64,000 bases of DNA, from the NCBI GenBank assembly GCA_910578975.1, contig CAJTRZ010000008.1, forward strand, positions 48,113 through 112,112, written 5' to 3'. The translations under genes were made by a program, and so were the position numbers. The notes under the pieces were generated by a model that was not told where the DNA came from, ran no database searches, and was given only the letters and a program-made list of their open reading frames with translations. Source of the DNA: an uncultured Eubacterium sp. (GTDB taxonomy: Bacteria; Bacillota; Clostridia; Lachnospirales; Lachnospiraceae). Positions within the stretch are counted from its first letter, which is position 1; each line of letters starts with the position of its first letter. Positions 1 to 14,400 of this stretch are shown here, piece after piece.

Positions 1-647
1 TTTCCATCAAGCATTTCCGGTAATTCGGTTTCTGCTTTAATAATCTGTCCACTGATAAGTAAGAAACTGTCATTTCCATATCTTGTTACTGCGTAACCAT
101 CCTTATCTTTAAGTACCCATACTTCATAACCATACAGTTTATTGACATTTTCTTCTTTCTTATGTGTTTCAAGATTTTCGAATGTGTAATGACCTCTTTC
201 GTCTGTTACTGTCGTGCTGATAAATCCTTCTTCCTGAGTAGGTATCCATTTATCATCCTCATATACAAACTGTTTCAGTCCTACTTCGAAATCTTTCATG
301 AATTTATCTTCTTCACCAATGATACCGTCATAATTGATGTCATCAAATACTGTTCCGCTGATAGAGCCTCGCTGTTCCTTCATGTATCCCGCATTATACT
401 TTTCAATGTCCTCTGCAAGCACCACATTGTAACCTTCCGCAAAATAGATTTCGTCAATTCCATCTACGTTATCCTGCTTTGTTACCTTGTGTGCTACAAC
501 TGTCTTTCCATCAAGCATTTCCGGTAATTCGGTTTCTGCTTTAATAATCTGTCCACTGACAAGTAAGAAACTGTCAGTTCCATATCTTGTTACAGCGTAG
601 CCATCCTTATCTTTAAGTACCCACACTTCATAACCATACAGTTTATT
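1..647. repeat. Near-identical 143-bp direct repeat, 504 bp apart (1-143 and 505-647)
   Basis: Bases 1-143 and 505-647 differ at only five positions by my alignment. The DNA right after each copy is clearly more diverged even though it encodes homologous parts of the same domain. The offset of 504 is a multiple of three, so both copies are read in the same frame. Both encode the segment starting KAETELPEMLDGK on the leftward strand and the preceding GYAVTRYG-type strand. Confidence 0.85.
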
Positions 648-3600
648 TTCTCCATCTTTCTTGGCGTGTGTCTTAAGGTTACCAAATGTATAATGTCCCT
701 CTGCATCTGTTACTGTTGTTTTTATAAATTCTTCATCCTGTGCAGGAACCCACTTACCATCTTCGTATACGAAACGCTTTAATCCTAACTCAATACCTTC
801 CCATAACTTTTCATTTTCATCCATTACTCCATCATAGTCGGCATCTTCAAATACAGTACCATTAATTTCACCTTTTCGTAAGATAGTATATCCTGCATTG
901 TAATCATTCAGATTTGTTTCACGGACAACATCATATCCTTCAACAAGATATACATCATCCAGTCCATCCTCTTTTGCAGTGGTTGTCTTTCTTGCTACAA
1001 CCAGCTTACCGTCAAGTACCTCACTTAATGTAGTATCTTTCTTTATAACCTGACTGTCTAAAAGAACCGCACTGTCATTCTTGCCATGATTCATCTGGTA
1101 TCTTGTTATAACATGATCCTCTGGTGTTTCCATTACCCAAACTTCATAACCATAAATATGTTTCGTACCATTATCTGTCGTAAACGTATCAAGATTATTA
1201 AATTTATAATTACCATCTGCATCTGTTACTGATGTTGCAAAATATTCTGTTCCTTCATCCTGCGCCAACGTCCACTGACCGCCTTTGTAAACAAACCGTT
1301 TGAGTCCAACACTGATGTTTTTAAACTTCGCATCACCTTTATCGATAATACCATCGATATTCTTGTCATGGAAAACACATCCCTCAATGCTTCCCTTCGC
1401 ATAATCAACAAATCCAAGATTATATCCATCTCGTGGAGAACCGACTGTACAATCATATCCATCCACCATATCAGAACGCTCCGGATCATTCTGTGGTAAT
1501 TTATGAGCAATCATTGTATTGCCATCTTTCAATTCATCCGCATCCAGGTTCGGATTGCCTTCTGCCTTAATAATCTGCATATTACCTGCAATCAATGCAC
1601 TGTCATTTTTATCTTTGTTTGCCTGATAATATGTTGCAGCCATCTCCTGACCTTCATCATTGACCGGCATTTCAAGCAGCCATACCGTATATCCATAAAG
1701 AACCGGTTTATCTGCTTTATCTCCAGTATCCACATGTGTTGGTAAGTTCTCAAAAGCATAATATCCATCACTATCTGTAACTGCTACTGCAAAGTACTCA
1801 TCATTTGGTGCATCTGCTTTTGGTGCTTTCACCCATGTGTTGTTTTCAGTATCAAACTGATAACGCTTAATACCAACCTTTACACCGCTGAGCAGTTTGT
1901 CAGAAGTTTTACTGTCTCCCTCAGCCGGCTTATCGTATTTACCATTATCATTTTTATCCTCAAAAGCAATACCATCAATCATTGATGTTTCATGAGCAAT
2001 ATATCCCATGTTATAATCGCTGACAACTCTGCCCTCAGCAATATCATAATCTCCGATAATATTTGCACTGGAAGGGTCATCTGACGGATTTGCAGGTATA
2101 ACATAACCATCCATTTCTTCCTTTATCGTTCCTGCATAAGGACGGTTTGGAAGAGTCTTGGTAATATTATATTTTGCTGATGTTTCCTTAATCAACGCAT
2201 TGCTGTCTGATATTTTTCCATCTGCTTTATGTTTTGTAATATGATATCCGTTTGGAATCATATTCACTTCAAGTTTATATCCAGCCAGATAATTTTTGTG
2301 TTCTACATTAACCTTTGTTGGAACAGCAATCTCATACCTGCCATCTGCACTTGATGCAGCTATAACATCTGTATAAACAACCGGTGTTCCTGTATTATCA
2401 ATGTACTGTTTCCACTGACCATTATCATAATAGTAAGCTGTTGCTTTCACAGCAATGTCACTGCCGTCAAGGGCTGCTTTCAATTCCTCACTGAATGAAT
2501 CAACCTTTCCGCCTTTTCCACTATTCATGATACCGTCATAATTGTAATCCTCAAATACACAGCCTGTAATTGCTGCATTTGGATATAAATGATATCCGGC
2601 ATCCAGCTTTTCATAAGCCCTTGCTGTGACCAAATCATAATAGTTACTCTTGTATGCTGCTACATGTGCCAGTTCTCCTACCTTCTTAGCAGCACTGTTT
2701 CCATTAACATTTTCAGAATCTTCTACCTTTCCATTTCGCTTAGCAATAATAATGTAATCATCATCTTTTGTAAGCTCTAATTCTTTAAGGTCACTGCCTC
2801 GCTGCGTATCCGGGTTATACTGTCCATATAATGTAATTCCATACACTGAATTATCCGGTTCCTCAGCCATGTATACCTTATATCCTGCCAGATAATATTT
2901 ACCATCTTTATAAATATAAGAATCAAGTTTATCGAACAGATAATCTCCCTGTGAATCTGTTATACAGACAGGTCCTGTATATGTAGTGTCTTCTGTCCAT
3001 GTGTTCTTTGCATCTGATGTACTTTCCAGATAGTATCGTTTTATAGTAACCTTTTCTTCTGCCATTCCATGTTCAGAATCATCCATAATGCCGTTATAGT
3101 CATCATCCAGCCAAACTTTACCAGATACAGAGCCCTGACGAAATTCTACGAGACCTGCATCATTTCCCTTGTAATCTGTTACTTTATTTATCTCGAAGTA
3201 ACCCAGATTATTATGAATTAATAACTCTTCCTGATTGCTGAGGACTTCTTTACCATACTCTTTCAAAACATCTTTTGCAGGAATTTTCTTTGCAGTGATA
3301 ATAAACTCATTCTCTGCATTTAATACAAACTCGCCATTCTCTGTCTTCCACAAATCACTGTCCACATCTGCATCACAAGTTCTGTATTTAGTAATACCAT
3401 AATGTAAGTCTTCAATATTTGTGTTAACTCTTACCTTATAACCTACAATACATTTTGTTCCATCTGACATAATTGCTACTGATCTCACTCCTGTGAAACT
3501 GTAAGCACCATCATCATCTGTGATTGTAGTAAGTGTATACTCATTATACTTGTCAGCATCTTTTAGATTATCCTTATTTAGATGCTCCCATTTATTATTG

Positions 3601-5470
3601 TAGTAAACATATGGTACAAGTTGTAACTCAACATCAGCCATACCCGGCTCATCTGTTTTGTTACCGTCTGCATCTGTATACTTGCCACGCTCACCATCGT
3701 AGTTCTTATCACTCCATACAACACCATCAATCTGAGCTCTGTCTTCTGTTGTAAATCCTGCATCATACTTCGTAATAATAAGTGCTTTTGAAATATCATA
3801 AGTCTCATCTTTCATAGTAATCTTATACTCATCAAGACTGTTCTTGTCAGCTACAGATGCAATGATTACAGGTTCTTTTGTAAGATATCTGTAATTACCA
3901 CCACGAATTGGTAAATCACTGTCAGATACTCCATTGTTCATATAGTACTTTGTTGGTACAAAACCTGCCGGCACTGTACTCATATCGACCTTCACCTTAT
4001 ATCCACACAGATACTTGGTTCCTTCCTCATCTGTTGTCTCATCTGTATAAGATGCATCAACAATGAACGAATATGAAGAACCTAAACTTGTAGTTTCTGC
4101 AAAATAATCATTCAAAAGATTCCACTTGCCATCTTTATAATAGTACTTTTCAAGTACCAATTTTACATCATCAATACCCGGTTCTGAAACAATATATCCG
4201 TCTTTGTCAATATACTCATTTCTAATACCATCGTAATTTTCGTCATTAAATACATATTTTCCTATAGCACCAATTCCTGCCGGTACATAGCCAAATCCTA
4301 ATCTGTTATAAGTACCATACTGACCATCAACACATAATCCCATGTTATAGTCCGCAGATGTCGGAATAATGGAAAATACATTGGTTGTATTCTGATTGAG
4401 TTCTTCATTATAAAGTAAATCATTATCTTTTTCATATTGAAGAGCTCTCGTGCTGATAGTAACTGGTGACGGCTGTATTACATCATTTACTTTCTTTGTA
4501 TCTGCTACAGCAATATAACTTCTGTATGGATACAATGTAGTATTAAAGTAACCATTCTTATCTGTATAAAGTGTTTTAATTTCCAGACCATTTTTATCGT
4601 ATGCCGGTATATGTGTACCATCTGCCTTAACTTCATAAATATGAATACCTACATTTTCCAGTTTCTGCTCTGCGTCATCCATCTGCCCATTAATACTATC
4701 TGGTTTTGGCTGACCTTCTGCATCATACTGAATATCCATCCATGCATATCCTCCATATGCGAAAGATGGGGCAACACCTAAATCATAAGATGTCATCTTT
4801 TCGTCATACTCTGCATAAGTAGATTCATCTTCACCTATTGCATCAATCTGAATAGGTTCTGTTGTCTGAATTGTAAATGACTTCACTTTCGCTCCATCAC
4901 TTGGCTCATCACCTTTTCCTGCTGCTCCCAAATCCGGAAGTACATCATCTTCACCCGGACGATATACCTTGATAGACGTTCCGGTAACACCAAGACTTCT
5001 AGTAGTTAATGCGTATTTTTCATATTTACTTCCTTCAGGGAATGTATAACGCAGATTATACTTGCCCGGTTTGATATTTGAGATAATGAAGTAACCGTCA
5101 TGTCCATATGCATCTTTTTCTGTTGTATAAGACATTGGTCCATACGGTGTATAAATAGGTGACCCCATACTGTCCACGCTAATCTTTCCACTGTTTTCAT
5201 CAATAACAAGATATCTTCCATCTTTTTCTACAACTGCTTCACCTAAACGGTTTACTGGATATCCTTTTTCTGTAAGAAGTTCTACTTTTACATCATTAAT
5301 ACCCGGGTCATCAATCTCTCCATCATAATCAAGGTCTTTTGTTGCCTTGTTTAATAACCATCTGCCATCCCGCTGTATATATTCACCTTCATCCGTAAAC
5401 TTCGCATTATAACTTTCATCTAACCATACATAATGTCCGATATAACCTCTGTCAGCCGGAGCTGCTGTAT
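1..5470 (-). repeat. Tandem array of about ten SdrD-B-like domain repeats inside the giant gene
   Basis: The domain signature (hydrophobic-G-x-V-F/W-x-D-x-N/D-Y-D/N-G, then an acidic tail) recurs near positions 5445, 4760, 4270, 3735, 3135, 2575, 1980, 1395, 880 and 370, so the units are about 165-230 residues long. The most N-terminal copies are most diverged (for example YVWLDESYN and YAWMDIQYD) and carry insertions. The copies nearest the left edge become regular, and the last two are exactly 504 bp (168 codons) apart. The array evidently continues past the window edge. Confidence 0.85.
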
Positions 5471-8400
5471 AAACACCTGCATATGGAGATTCAACTGCCT
5501 TATCACTTCCTGACTGTGCCGAGAAACTATTCCATCCATCTACATCTGCCGTAGCATTCAGAATATTTTCGGAATCTTCCGGTGTATACTTCTTGCTAAG
5601 CGGCATATTCAATGGTGCCTTTAATCTGTATGAAACAGATAATTTTGTATTTGATGCCAAATAATAATTATTTAATGGCTCTACATAAATCGCCTGTGCA
5701 TGTTTCTCTAACTCACTGTACTCTTCCTTATTTGTTGCCTTTAAACTTAATAAATCTGACAATCTGACAAAATACTTACGTTTTTCATTGATAGCTGCTC
5801 CTGACTCGCCCCTTATCTGGTTATAAAAACCAACGGAACTGGTCTGACTAACATCTGGCAGTTTCTCAATTGGAATCTTCACAATCTTAGAACCACTGTA
5901 ATTAAATGGTCCAACCCATACATGGACATCAACTCCGTCAGTCAGCGTTCTCGCTTCACTTCCAGTCTGTGTCTTTACTTCGATAGACGCAAGGTTCAGC
6001 CATCCTCTCCAGTCTGTACCTCTTGACGCAGCATAACCACTCGTCTGTGCAACTAACTGTGTATCACCAACAAACGGAAGTACATCATAGATAACTGGCT
6101 GCTGGAATCCCTTACTTGTTCCCTGTGTATCCGGATTAATAATAGAAGATACAAAATCATAGTTTGTTCCTTCCGGTACGAGAGATGGTCTGTCTCTTCC
6201 ATTGCCCTGTTCATTCTGACCGGTACCATATTCAGAGAAAGATCTCTTCGTACGGTTAAATGCATTCGTTCCACTAAATCCAATATTGTTTACTGAAACT
6301 GTAATCGTATTCTCAACGTTGCTTTCACCATTATCATTTACGTCACGAGTATCTATTTCGTAAGCATAATTTACTGCTTCTTCTGAAGCCGGAATATGTG
6401 GCACAAAAGCTCCCGGTTTAAATCCATAAGCCTTACAACTCAAAAGTTCTGTTGTCGTTGTAAAAGTATCCTCGGTAGATACCGGTACCATAAATTCTAT
6501 TACAATTCTTTGTCCCGGCGCCAGATATCCCTTGGATGTCCAACGCATAATACGTCTCTGTCTCAGATATTTAATACCTGCAATCTTATCATACATCGCC
6601 ATTGTAACCGATGTAATATCGTGCTTATCCTTTGGAATAACATTTCCTTTACCGTCCTCTACATGCCATGTCCATGCTGCCTGACTGTCCTTAAATGACA
6701 CATTTGCTGTGCAATCAGGAGATAAAGTACTCTTCCACTCCTCTTCTCCATATTCTACTTCATGATATTTTTTATATATCAATGGTTCTTTGCTTTCCAA
6801 AGACATATCAATGTTCTGAATAATCGGAAGTATTGCTACCAACTGTGGGTTAGTTGCTGTATCTTCTTCAACCTCTCCTACATTTGTCTTTTCAATCTCT
6901 TTATTTGAGAGATTCTTTAACTGTAACTTGTACTTGAGCATATGAGATGCATCATTGATTACAATATCATCACTCCACTTATATTCACTCTTACCTTCCT
7001 GATTCTTTCCAATCTTGAAGTATTGATTATTCATATCAATCTCTATTACCGGTAATTCACGTGCAATATAATAACCTGCTCTGGAACGCATAGAATCTAC
7101 ACAGTATTGCGTATCATCATAACGTGCCCATCCTGTAGCGAAATGATTTACGTGTCTTCTCGTTGCACTGAGATGACTGCCTGTCAGCATAATAAACGCT
7201 GCATTTCCAATCCTTGCATCCTCTGAGTATTCTCCGTTCTCATCAGGCTCTGATGTAACAGATTCAGGAAGCGGCTCTACATTTTCATGTTCCGGATCAA
7301 TTTCATTCATTTCCTGATTTCCATCTTTCTCAGGGTCTGCATCAATTGCCAGACGGAATCCCTTAGGTACTGCATAATCACCTGTCTTAGATGAAACCAC
7401 ATAACGAACCTGATATATCTTCTGTCCCAGCTCTGAACGCTCACCATAAAGTTTCAATGATAAGTCACTGATATCAATAACTGTATTTTTATCAATATCT
7501 ACACCTGGACGCTCTATACCATTCACATGCTTATTGTAAAGTTCTGTAAGATTAATCCACTCTCCTTCCCACATGTTGTTAATATTCTTGTATGATGCAC
7601 CAACTGCAGCATTTTCAGCATCTTCACTGCACAGTGCATACACCTGTACATCAAGATCATTTTTTAATTTCTCTCTATAAATCTCATCTCCTGCAGTATC
7701 CGGTATCTCCCATACACCGGTTCCTAATGCATAGATACGCTTCGTGATAGGGTCTTCTGTTACCGGGGCCTCCTCTGTCGTTCCTAACAGAGTAGATCTG
7801 AACGGAACCCGCCAATCTACAATAAACTCACCAACAGCTCCACCTTCATTTACTGCCTGATCCATGTATACGGATAATTTTACTGCACTCTTAATAATCG
7901 GATCATCTACAACTCTCTGTACACCTTCTACCAAATCCGGATTGTCTATCTCCGAGCGCTGTATTGAAGTATCCAAACGCACTGTGGAATGCGGTTTCAT
8001 AAGAGTTACAATCGCAGATTCATCTTTAGCATACTCATCTGTATAATCCTTATCACCATCCCAGTCAGTATTTGTTTCCTTATCATCACTAACCATTCTT
8101 TCATAAGTGATTCCGGCACCATCTAATTCTGTTAATAAATCAAAGCCTCCATCAGGATTCATGGTCTTTAAATAGTCACCATTCACATCATCCATAGTAA
8201 CATAACCATCTGCTTTAAACTCATCGTCCCATACCGGGTCTTTCCAATATTCATCTGTAAAATCAATATTTTCTGTATCGAGGATATTGTTTCTTACCTT
8301 TGTCTTAACTCCGACAACCAGTGTATCCTTATATCCGAAATATCCAGGCATATGTCTGCCACGAATATAATCATCATAATTTGCCGCTGTAATATCATCA

Positions 8401-11400
8401 GCATAATCTCCCGGTGTGCGGATTTCAAAGATAATCGTTTCTTTTTGCTCATCGTTAACAAAGTGGTCTAATACCTTGAATTCAAATCCCTGACCTTCTG
8501 CTTCATCTATATTCATTCGAACAGTTTTGCCATCTGCCTTTTTAAATAACAGATAAACATCACTGCCTTTGAGTGACACAGTCCTTACAATAGATGGTAA
8601 CACAACCGTAACTTTCATCTTACCATGAGACATATTACCATGATGATAATAATCTCCTGCTCCTACACTATCTGCACCATTTACAACCTTTACGTTAAAG
8701 TACAAATCATTCAGATATTCTACCGGAATATCCTGAGATGGATAATAATCATAAATTCCATCCTGCCATTTTGGAGAACGTCCACCCAGATTATCCACTG
8801 CCTCTGCTACATTCTTAGATACGAAAGTCTTATTTTCTATTACAGGATATTTCAAACGGATTCTGCTTGATGTATGAACACCCATATTAGATGTATCATA
8901 TCCTCCATCCAAATTGCTGTCTTCTGCTTTCAGATGAAGACTCTCACGAAGGCTTGGATAATCTTCCATATCAAGCTCACTGCCATCAATTTTGATTTTC
9001 TTTCCGTCTTCAATATACCGCTTAACGCCTCCTTCATCCGTGGCATTAATTGCAGAATCTGTTCCCATATTATTAACTGTCGGAACTTTTGGTAACATTG
9101 CCTTTATTCCTGACTCTGCGCTGTCTCTTCTTGTATCAGGAATTGTTCCTGCCCATCCACCGTTTACATATGTGCTTACAATCTGTCCTCCAACAAAATA
9201 TGGATTCTCTCTGGCTGCATTCACTGCATCCGAATCTATTAAAAATTTAAAGTAGTCCAGTTCACTGGATACAAAGGTATGGTTCGACTGATACTGGTCA
9301 CCTAGTCTCCTATCATCTTTTCCGTCTTTTGTTGCAATATCCGGACCATCCTCTGTAAAGAATTTAAATGAAAATACTCTTGCTGACTCGGAATCAATCT
9401 TCAGTTTCTTATCACTTCTTACATCAGGCTCTGCCTTCTGTTTAAAACTAATCCTATATCTTCCTTCTACCTTACCACCTTCTCCTGCCAACTCTATATA
9501 TTCAACAGTAGACTCATAAAGTTCCTTTTCAGCCTGATACTCTTTTAATTCGCCCAGACTGTCTCCATTGTAATCTGCACCTCTCAGTATCCAGTCCAGT
9601 TCTCTCTTTGCATTTTGTTCATTATCATGTGTATACAAATCACCATTGACATCCTTTGGCACTATTCCTGCCGGAAGAATCTCTGTAACAACCGGATAGA
9701 ATAATGTACCCATATTACCGCCATCTGTAGCATATGTATGTCTTACCTTAAATGTTTCACGATAGTGCGTACTATAAGAATCATACCACATATGGTCAGG
9801 TGCCAATGTGTTTAGCCAGTATTTATTCTCCACATGAATATTTACCGCAGAGCTGTCTCCCTGTGGGTCCACATAATAATCGTCTGCCTTGTTTCCTGCA
9901 ACATTATCCTCTCCGATAGTTGTCCATGTTCTAATCATTGGTTTTCTCATATGCGCACGGGTACCTGTATTAGCATATGTATTGCGTACTCCATTTGAAA
10001 ACGCCTGTCTGTTATCTGCCGGTACACTGTCTTCTGTCACTCCCTGTGCCGATACCTCACGGTTGGTTATATTCATACCATTAATATATGGCGTGTTCGG
10101 CGAACCATTCCAGAAGTATTTTGAGCCATCAATACACTGCTCTGAACCGGAATGGGTATGAACATAATAAACGTTCCACATAAAATCCATTCCGTTCTTC
10201 TGTGTACTTATCGGTGTTGGCATTCCTAAAAGATAGTTATTTCCCCAAAGTGATGTTGTATCATAAACCTGATAGTAAAGATTCTTTTCTGTATCTACAG
10301 GTTTTACCATCACCTCATCATACCAATATTCATCCTTTGGTGTGGCATATACATGAGAAGGTATATCAACTCTCATCGAATAACCACTCTTATCTCCTCT
10401 GTTAAACCACTTGCCGAGTGTTTTCTTAACAGTAATCTTAAGTACCCATGAAGTATGTTCTTCCGCCATATAATATGCTTCCTTACCTTCATAACTATCT
10501 CCTGTCTTGTTCATAACAGAAGTACTAAGAAGAGGATCTCTCATAATATTTGGTGTCAGATATCCATCTAAACTGCCAGGTTTCTGAACAACTTCCACTA
10601 CAATGTCATTATTATCAATCTTCTCATACGCCGGATTTGCAGATGTACCTCCCTGCATAATCTCTGCTGTAATATCACTGAAATCCGGTGTTCCATCTTT
10701 ATTGAGTTTTGGTTCTATTCCCTGTGGCATAATATATGTAAACTCTATGCCACCGGTAATATCCCAATCTCCATAATTATATGCTCCAATACGGGATGTA
10801 AAGTACTGGTCATATTCTAAGGTTGTAATCGTATCGTCGTTAATTTCTCTTGTATAATCTCTTAAATTTGTACATCCACTATACCAATAATCAGAATTGT
10901 AATGATTATCCCATTTTCCATCTCTATAATTAGTTGGCAAATATTCTTTTGACTTGAGATAATTCTCATCTCCAATCATCTCTGAGCTTGCAGCCAGCCA
11001 TGCAGTCTGCAGATGCAGGCGTGACTCTGCCCAAAGTACTGCGTCACTATGCTCACCCTGCCAGTTAGCACTTCTCACACGAAGCGACATCAGACGGGTG
11101 TACCAGTCTCTTGCATTACCGGTTATAGACTGGCTTCTATAAGATTCACTTACTGGCAATTCATCATGCTTTCCATCTGTGCGTGTTGGTACATAATATG
11201 TTCTCTGCTGGTTATTTGCCGTTCTGATATCTTCATCCTTCAAATATCCGTTAGAACCATATATTTCGGTTCTTCCATAACTATTTCCGTCTGTTCCACT
11301 ACCCGGCATAAATGCATCTGAGTCTTTCAGATATTCGTATCTGTCAATATTTTTATTTCTTGTTCCGCTAACACCAACATCATGATAAAGATAATTCATA

Positions 11401-14400
11401 TCCATCATGTCATTCTGATTTTTAAACTGTATACTCAAACCATTAACAGCATTCGCATAAGGATAGGAATAATTATTTCCATCCCAAGAGTAACCTGTAT
11501 AATAACCATGTGTCCACTGGTAATATTCACCCATCTTCGGATAATAATCCACAAATGTCTTTGTAACAGAATCTGTGCCTGCACGTTTTGTATATGCAAG
11601 AGGCAGATTCTCTTCTCTGATTTGGGCTTCATAGTAAACTTCTAAACGTTCACCTATTTCCAGACGTGAACCTTTTTCAAACTGTATTTTGTATACATTG
11701 TAGTTAATCGGTGTAGATGTACTATTACCGGATTCACCAAAAGTCAAATCTGCAAATGCATGACCTCTTCCCTGATAACATCCATCTGTATTGCTCTTCT
11801 CAGTAACAAAGTCTCCACCGTAATCAGCAACATCATCGAATCTTTCACACGTAATTGTATAATTTGGAATATCTTTCTTTAGTTTTCCATCCGAATCATA
11901 CCATTTTACTTTAATATTATTTGTATCCAGACCGGATGTCGTAATGTATTCCGGAATCTTATCAAAAATAACCGGCTCCAATAACGCTCCCTGTGGCTGT
12001 GTCTGTCCTTTTTCATGATTGATGACAGTTGATTTATACCATACTGTATCTCCCGGACGATACCCCTTTATCTGAGCTGCATTTTCGTTATATTCTTCTC
12101 CTGCCTCTTCCATACTATTAAATATCTGGGTGTGCAGGGTAACAATCGGTCTTTCTCTTGTAATAACATTTGTTATACTGCCATTTCCTACTACTTTGGC
12201 AGTTCCTTCATATGTAATCTCTTCTGATGTACCATCTTCTATCGTATTATTGATATTTTCGCTATGAGAATGTACCAGTTCCGAAATAGCTGTTATTCCA
12301 ATAGTGAAGTTATCATCTGCTGTCTTTGTCTGCTTTTCTGCATCATTTCTAATATCACGGTATCTTCCAATACCTCTGAACTCAAATGGTTTCTCACTTG
12401 TCGCAAATACAATTGGTTCTGCAGGTATGTCATCATATGTCCATTGAATTTTTACAGCATCCTTTAATAAACGACATCCGTCGTTCTTCTGCTGCTCTGT
12501 CAGTTTGTCTCCTTCAATAACCTTGTCTTCTGACAGCCATATTTCTGCATATTCTCCATCTGTATAAATTCCTTTATCTGTTCCAATATCATCAAAGAAA
12601 CAATACTTAACAGCAGCGTTACGATTTCCATCAGGATTCAGTTTTTCCGGATATTTAAATACCGGTTTTTCTACTAAATCAAATCCTTTAAATAACCTTC
12701 CATCCTTTCTGTTATCAGATAAGAAAGAAACTGTATAAGTCGCAGAACTTAATGTATGCAGCGTATCATTATATACATCTGATTTATCTGCTCCTCTGAG
12801 CTCGATAATCATTGGACGTTCATCGAGATGAGGATTGGTATCTTCATCCTTGCCAGGTAAATCATAATCGTCTACATACTTCAATGTGAGATCCAAGCGA
12901 TTATCAAAAAATCTTAATTTCGTTCTAATATCTGCATAATAGGTGCTCTCTCTGTTATAGAATGCATCATAATATCCATTACTATGACCACGATAATATG
13001 TAGCACTCTCAGCATTGTCGACATAGAAGTCGCCTGATGCACGATTATCTATCTGACCGTTTTTATGTAATATTCTATACTGTGAATACGTGTGTTTTGG
13101 ATGCCCATACACATATATTCTTTCTTTTTCATCGTCATTGATAATCTTGCCTTCAAAAGGATTGATTTCATGCGTCAGCTGGGTTACCACAACAATTTTA
13201 ATTGCTTCACCATTGTTTAACTGATTATATGCATCACTCTTTGACAGATCACCACAGGCTACTTCTAACCACTTATAATTGGTTACCACACCCTGACTGT
13301 CTTTACAGTAACGTTTTTCCTGTTCAAATGAAACTGTATTACCATCTCCTAAGACAGCTTTCGCTGTAATATCTTCTTTTGGAATATCAGAATCATTGTC
13401 CAGCACATACCATCCTACGATACGCTGTCCCTTCGGTGCTTTAAACCGAACATCCGGATGATATAAAGGAATCAGGCTATCTTCATCTGCTCCCACAGTA
13501 ATCTGATATTCTACATAATCATCCGGTAACAGATGATTTTTATCTACTGCAAGTTCCTTATCTCCATCAATATCATAAGCAAAGGTACTGTCTCCTGATT
13601 TCAGCGTTGACTGACGCTTCATGTCTACCACCATAGTACTTATCAGATTATTTACGATATAATAATCTGTCTTCTTTGTTCCTGATGCATCATTACCTGT
13701 TCCTGTATCTGTTCGATAACCATAAGGCCATGCATCACTCTCATTTGTCGTAAACTTTACACCTACATGATTTTCATTATGAGTTGTTGAAGTATAATGA
13801 TTTGAATTGTTTATAATTGTAGGCTTTGAGTCAAACGTCCATCTGTCATTCTCTATATCTTCTTTATGTCTGTCGACATATACGCCATCATAAGAAAATG
13901 TCGGAACTGCATTTGATATCGTTGTATCACTCAGTGTTTCTCTAGATGGATTCAGGAATTCCCCACCATCAAGAATTTCTTTTTCTATTCCTTTAAATTT
14001 AATGACAAACTGCGAAATATGTTCATGATAATATTCTGAAGACCCAATCTTTGTATTATTTGGTGCAAAAGTATTCATCTTATCAAGATTGTCTCTGATA
14101 TATCCATTCACATCAAATATATACTGTGTGTCATCTGCATTCTTTTTAAAATATTTACTCTCTCTTAATGACTCAATATTAACTTTTGTATCATCTAGTT
14201 GTAAATACTCAACATGAAACCATGTTCCCTCTATAAACTCTGTTGGAATGTAAATGTTTTTTAAACGATAGTTACTATTCATAGTATTTGTAACTGTAGC
14301 ACTATCAATCTCTGCTGAACGGTTTTCTTCCTCATCCAAATCTTTACGATTCCAGACTCTTACATCAAATTTAGCTGTCGTCGGCGTCTTATTATCCTTC

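Noticed and set aside
1..5470. CRISPR array as an explanation for the repeats
   Set aside because: Units are about 500-700 bp, diverged and in frame with the coding sequence; there are no short identical repeats with spacers and no cas genes.
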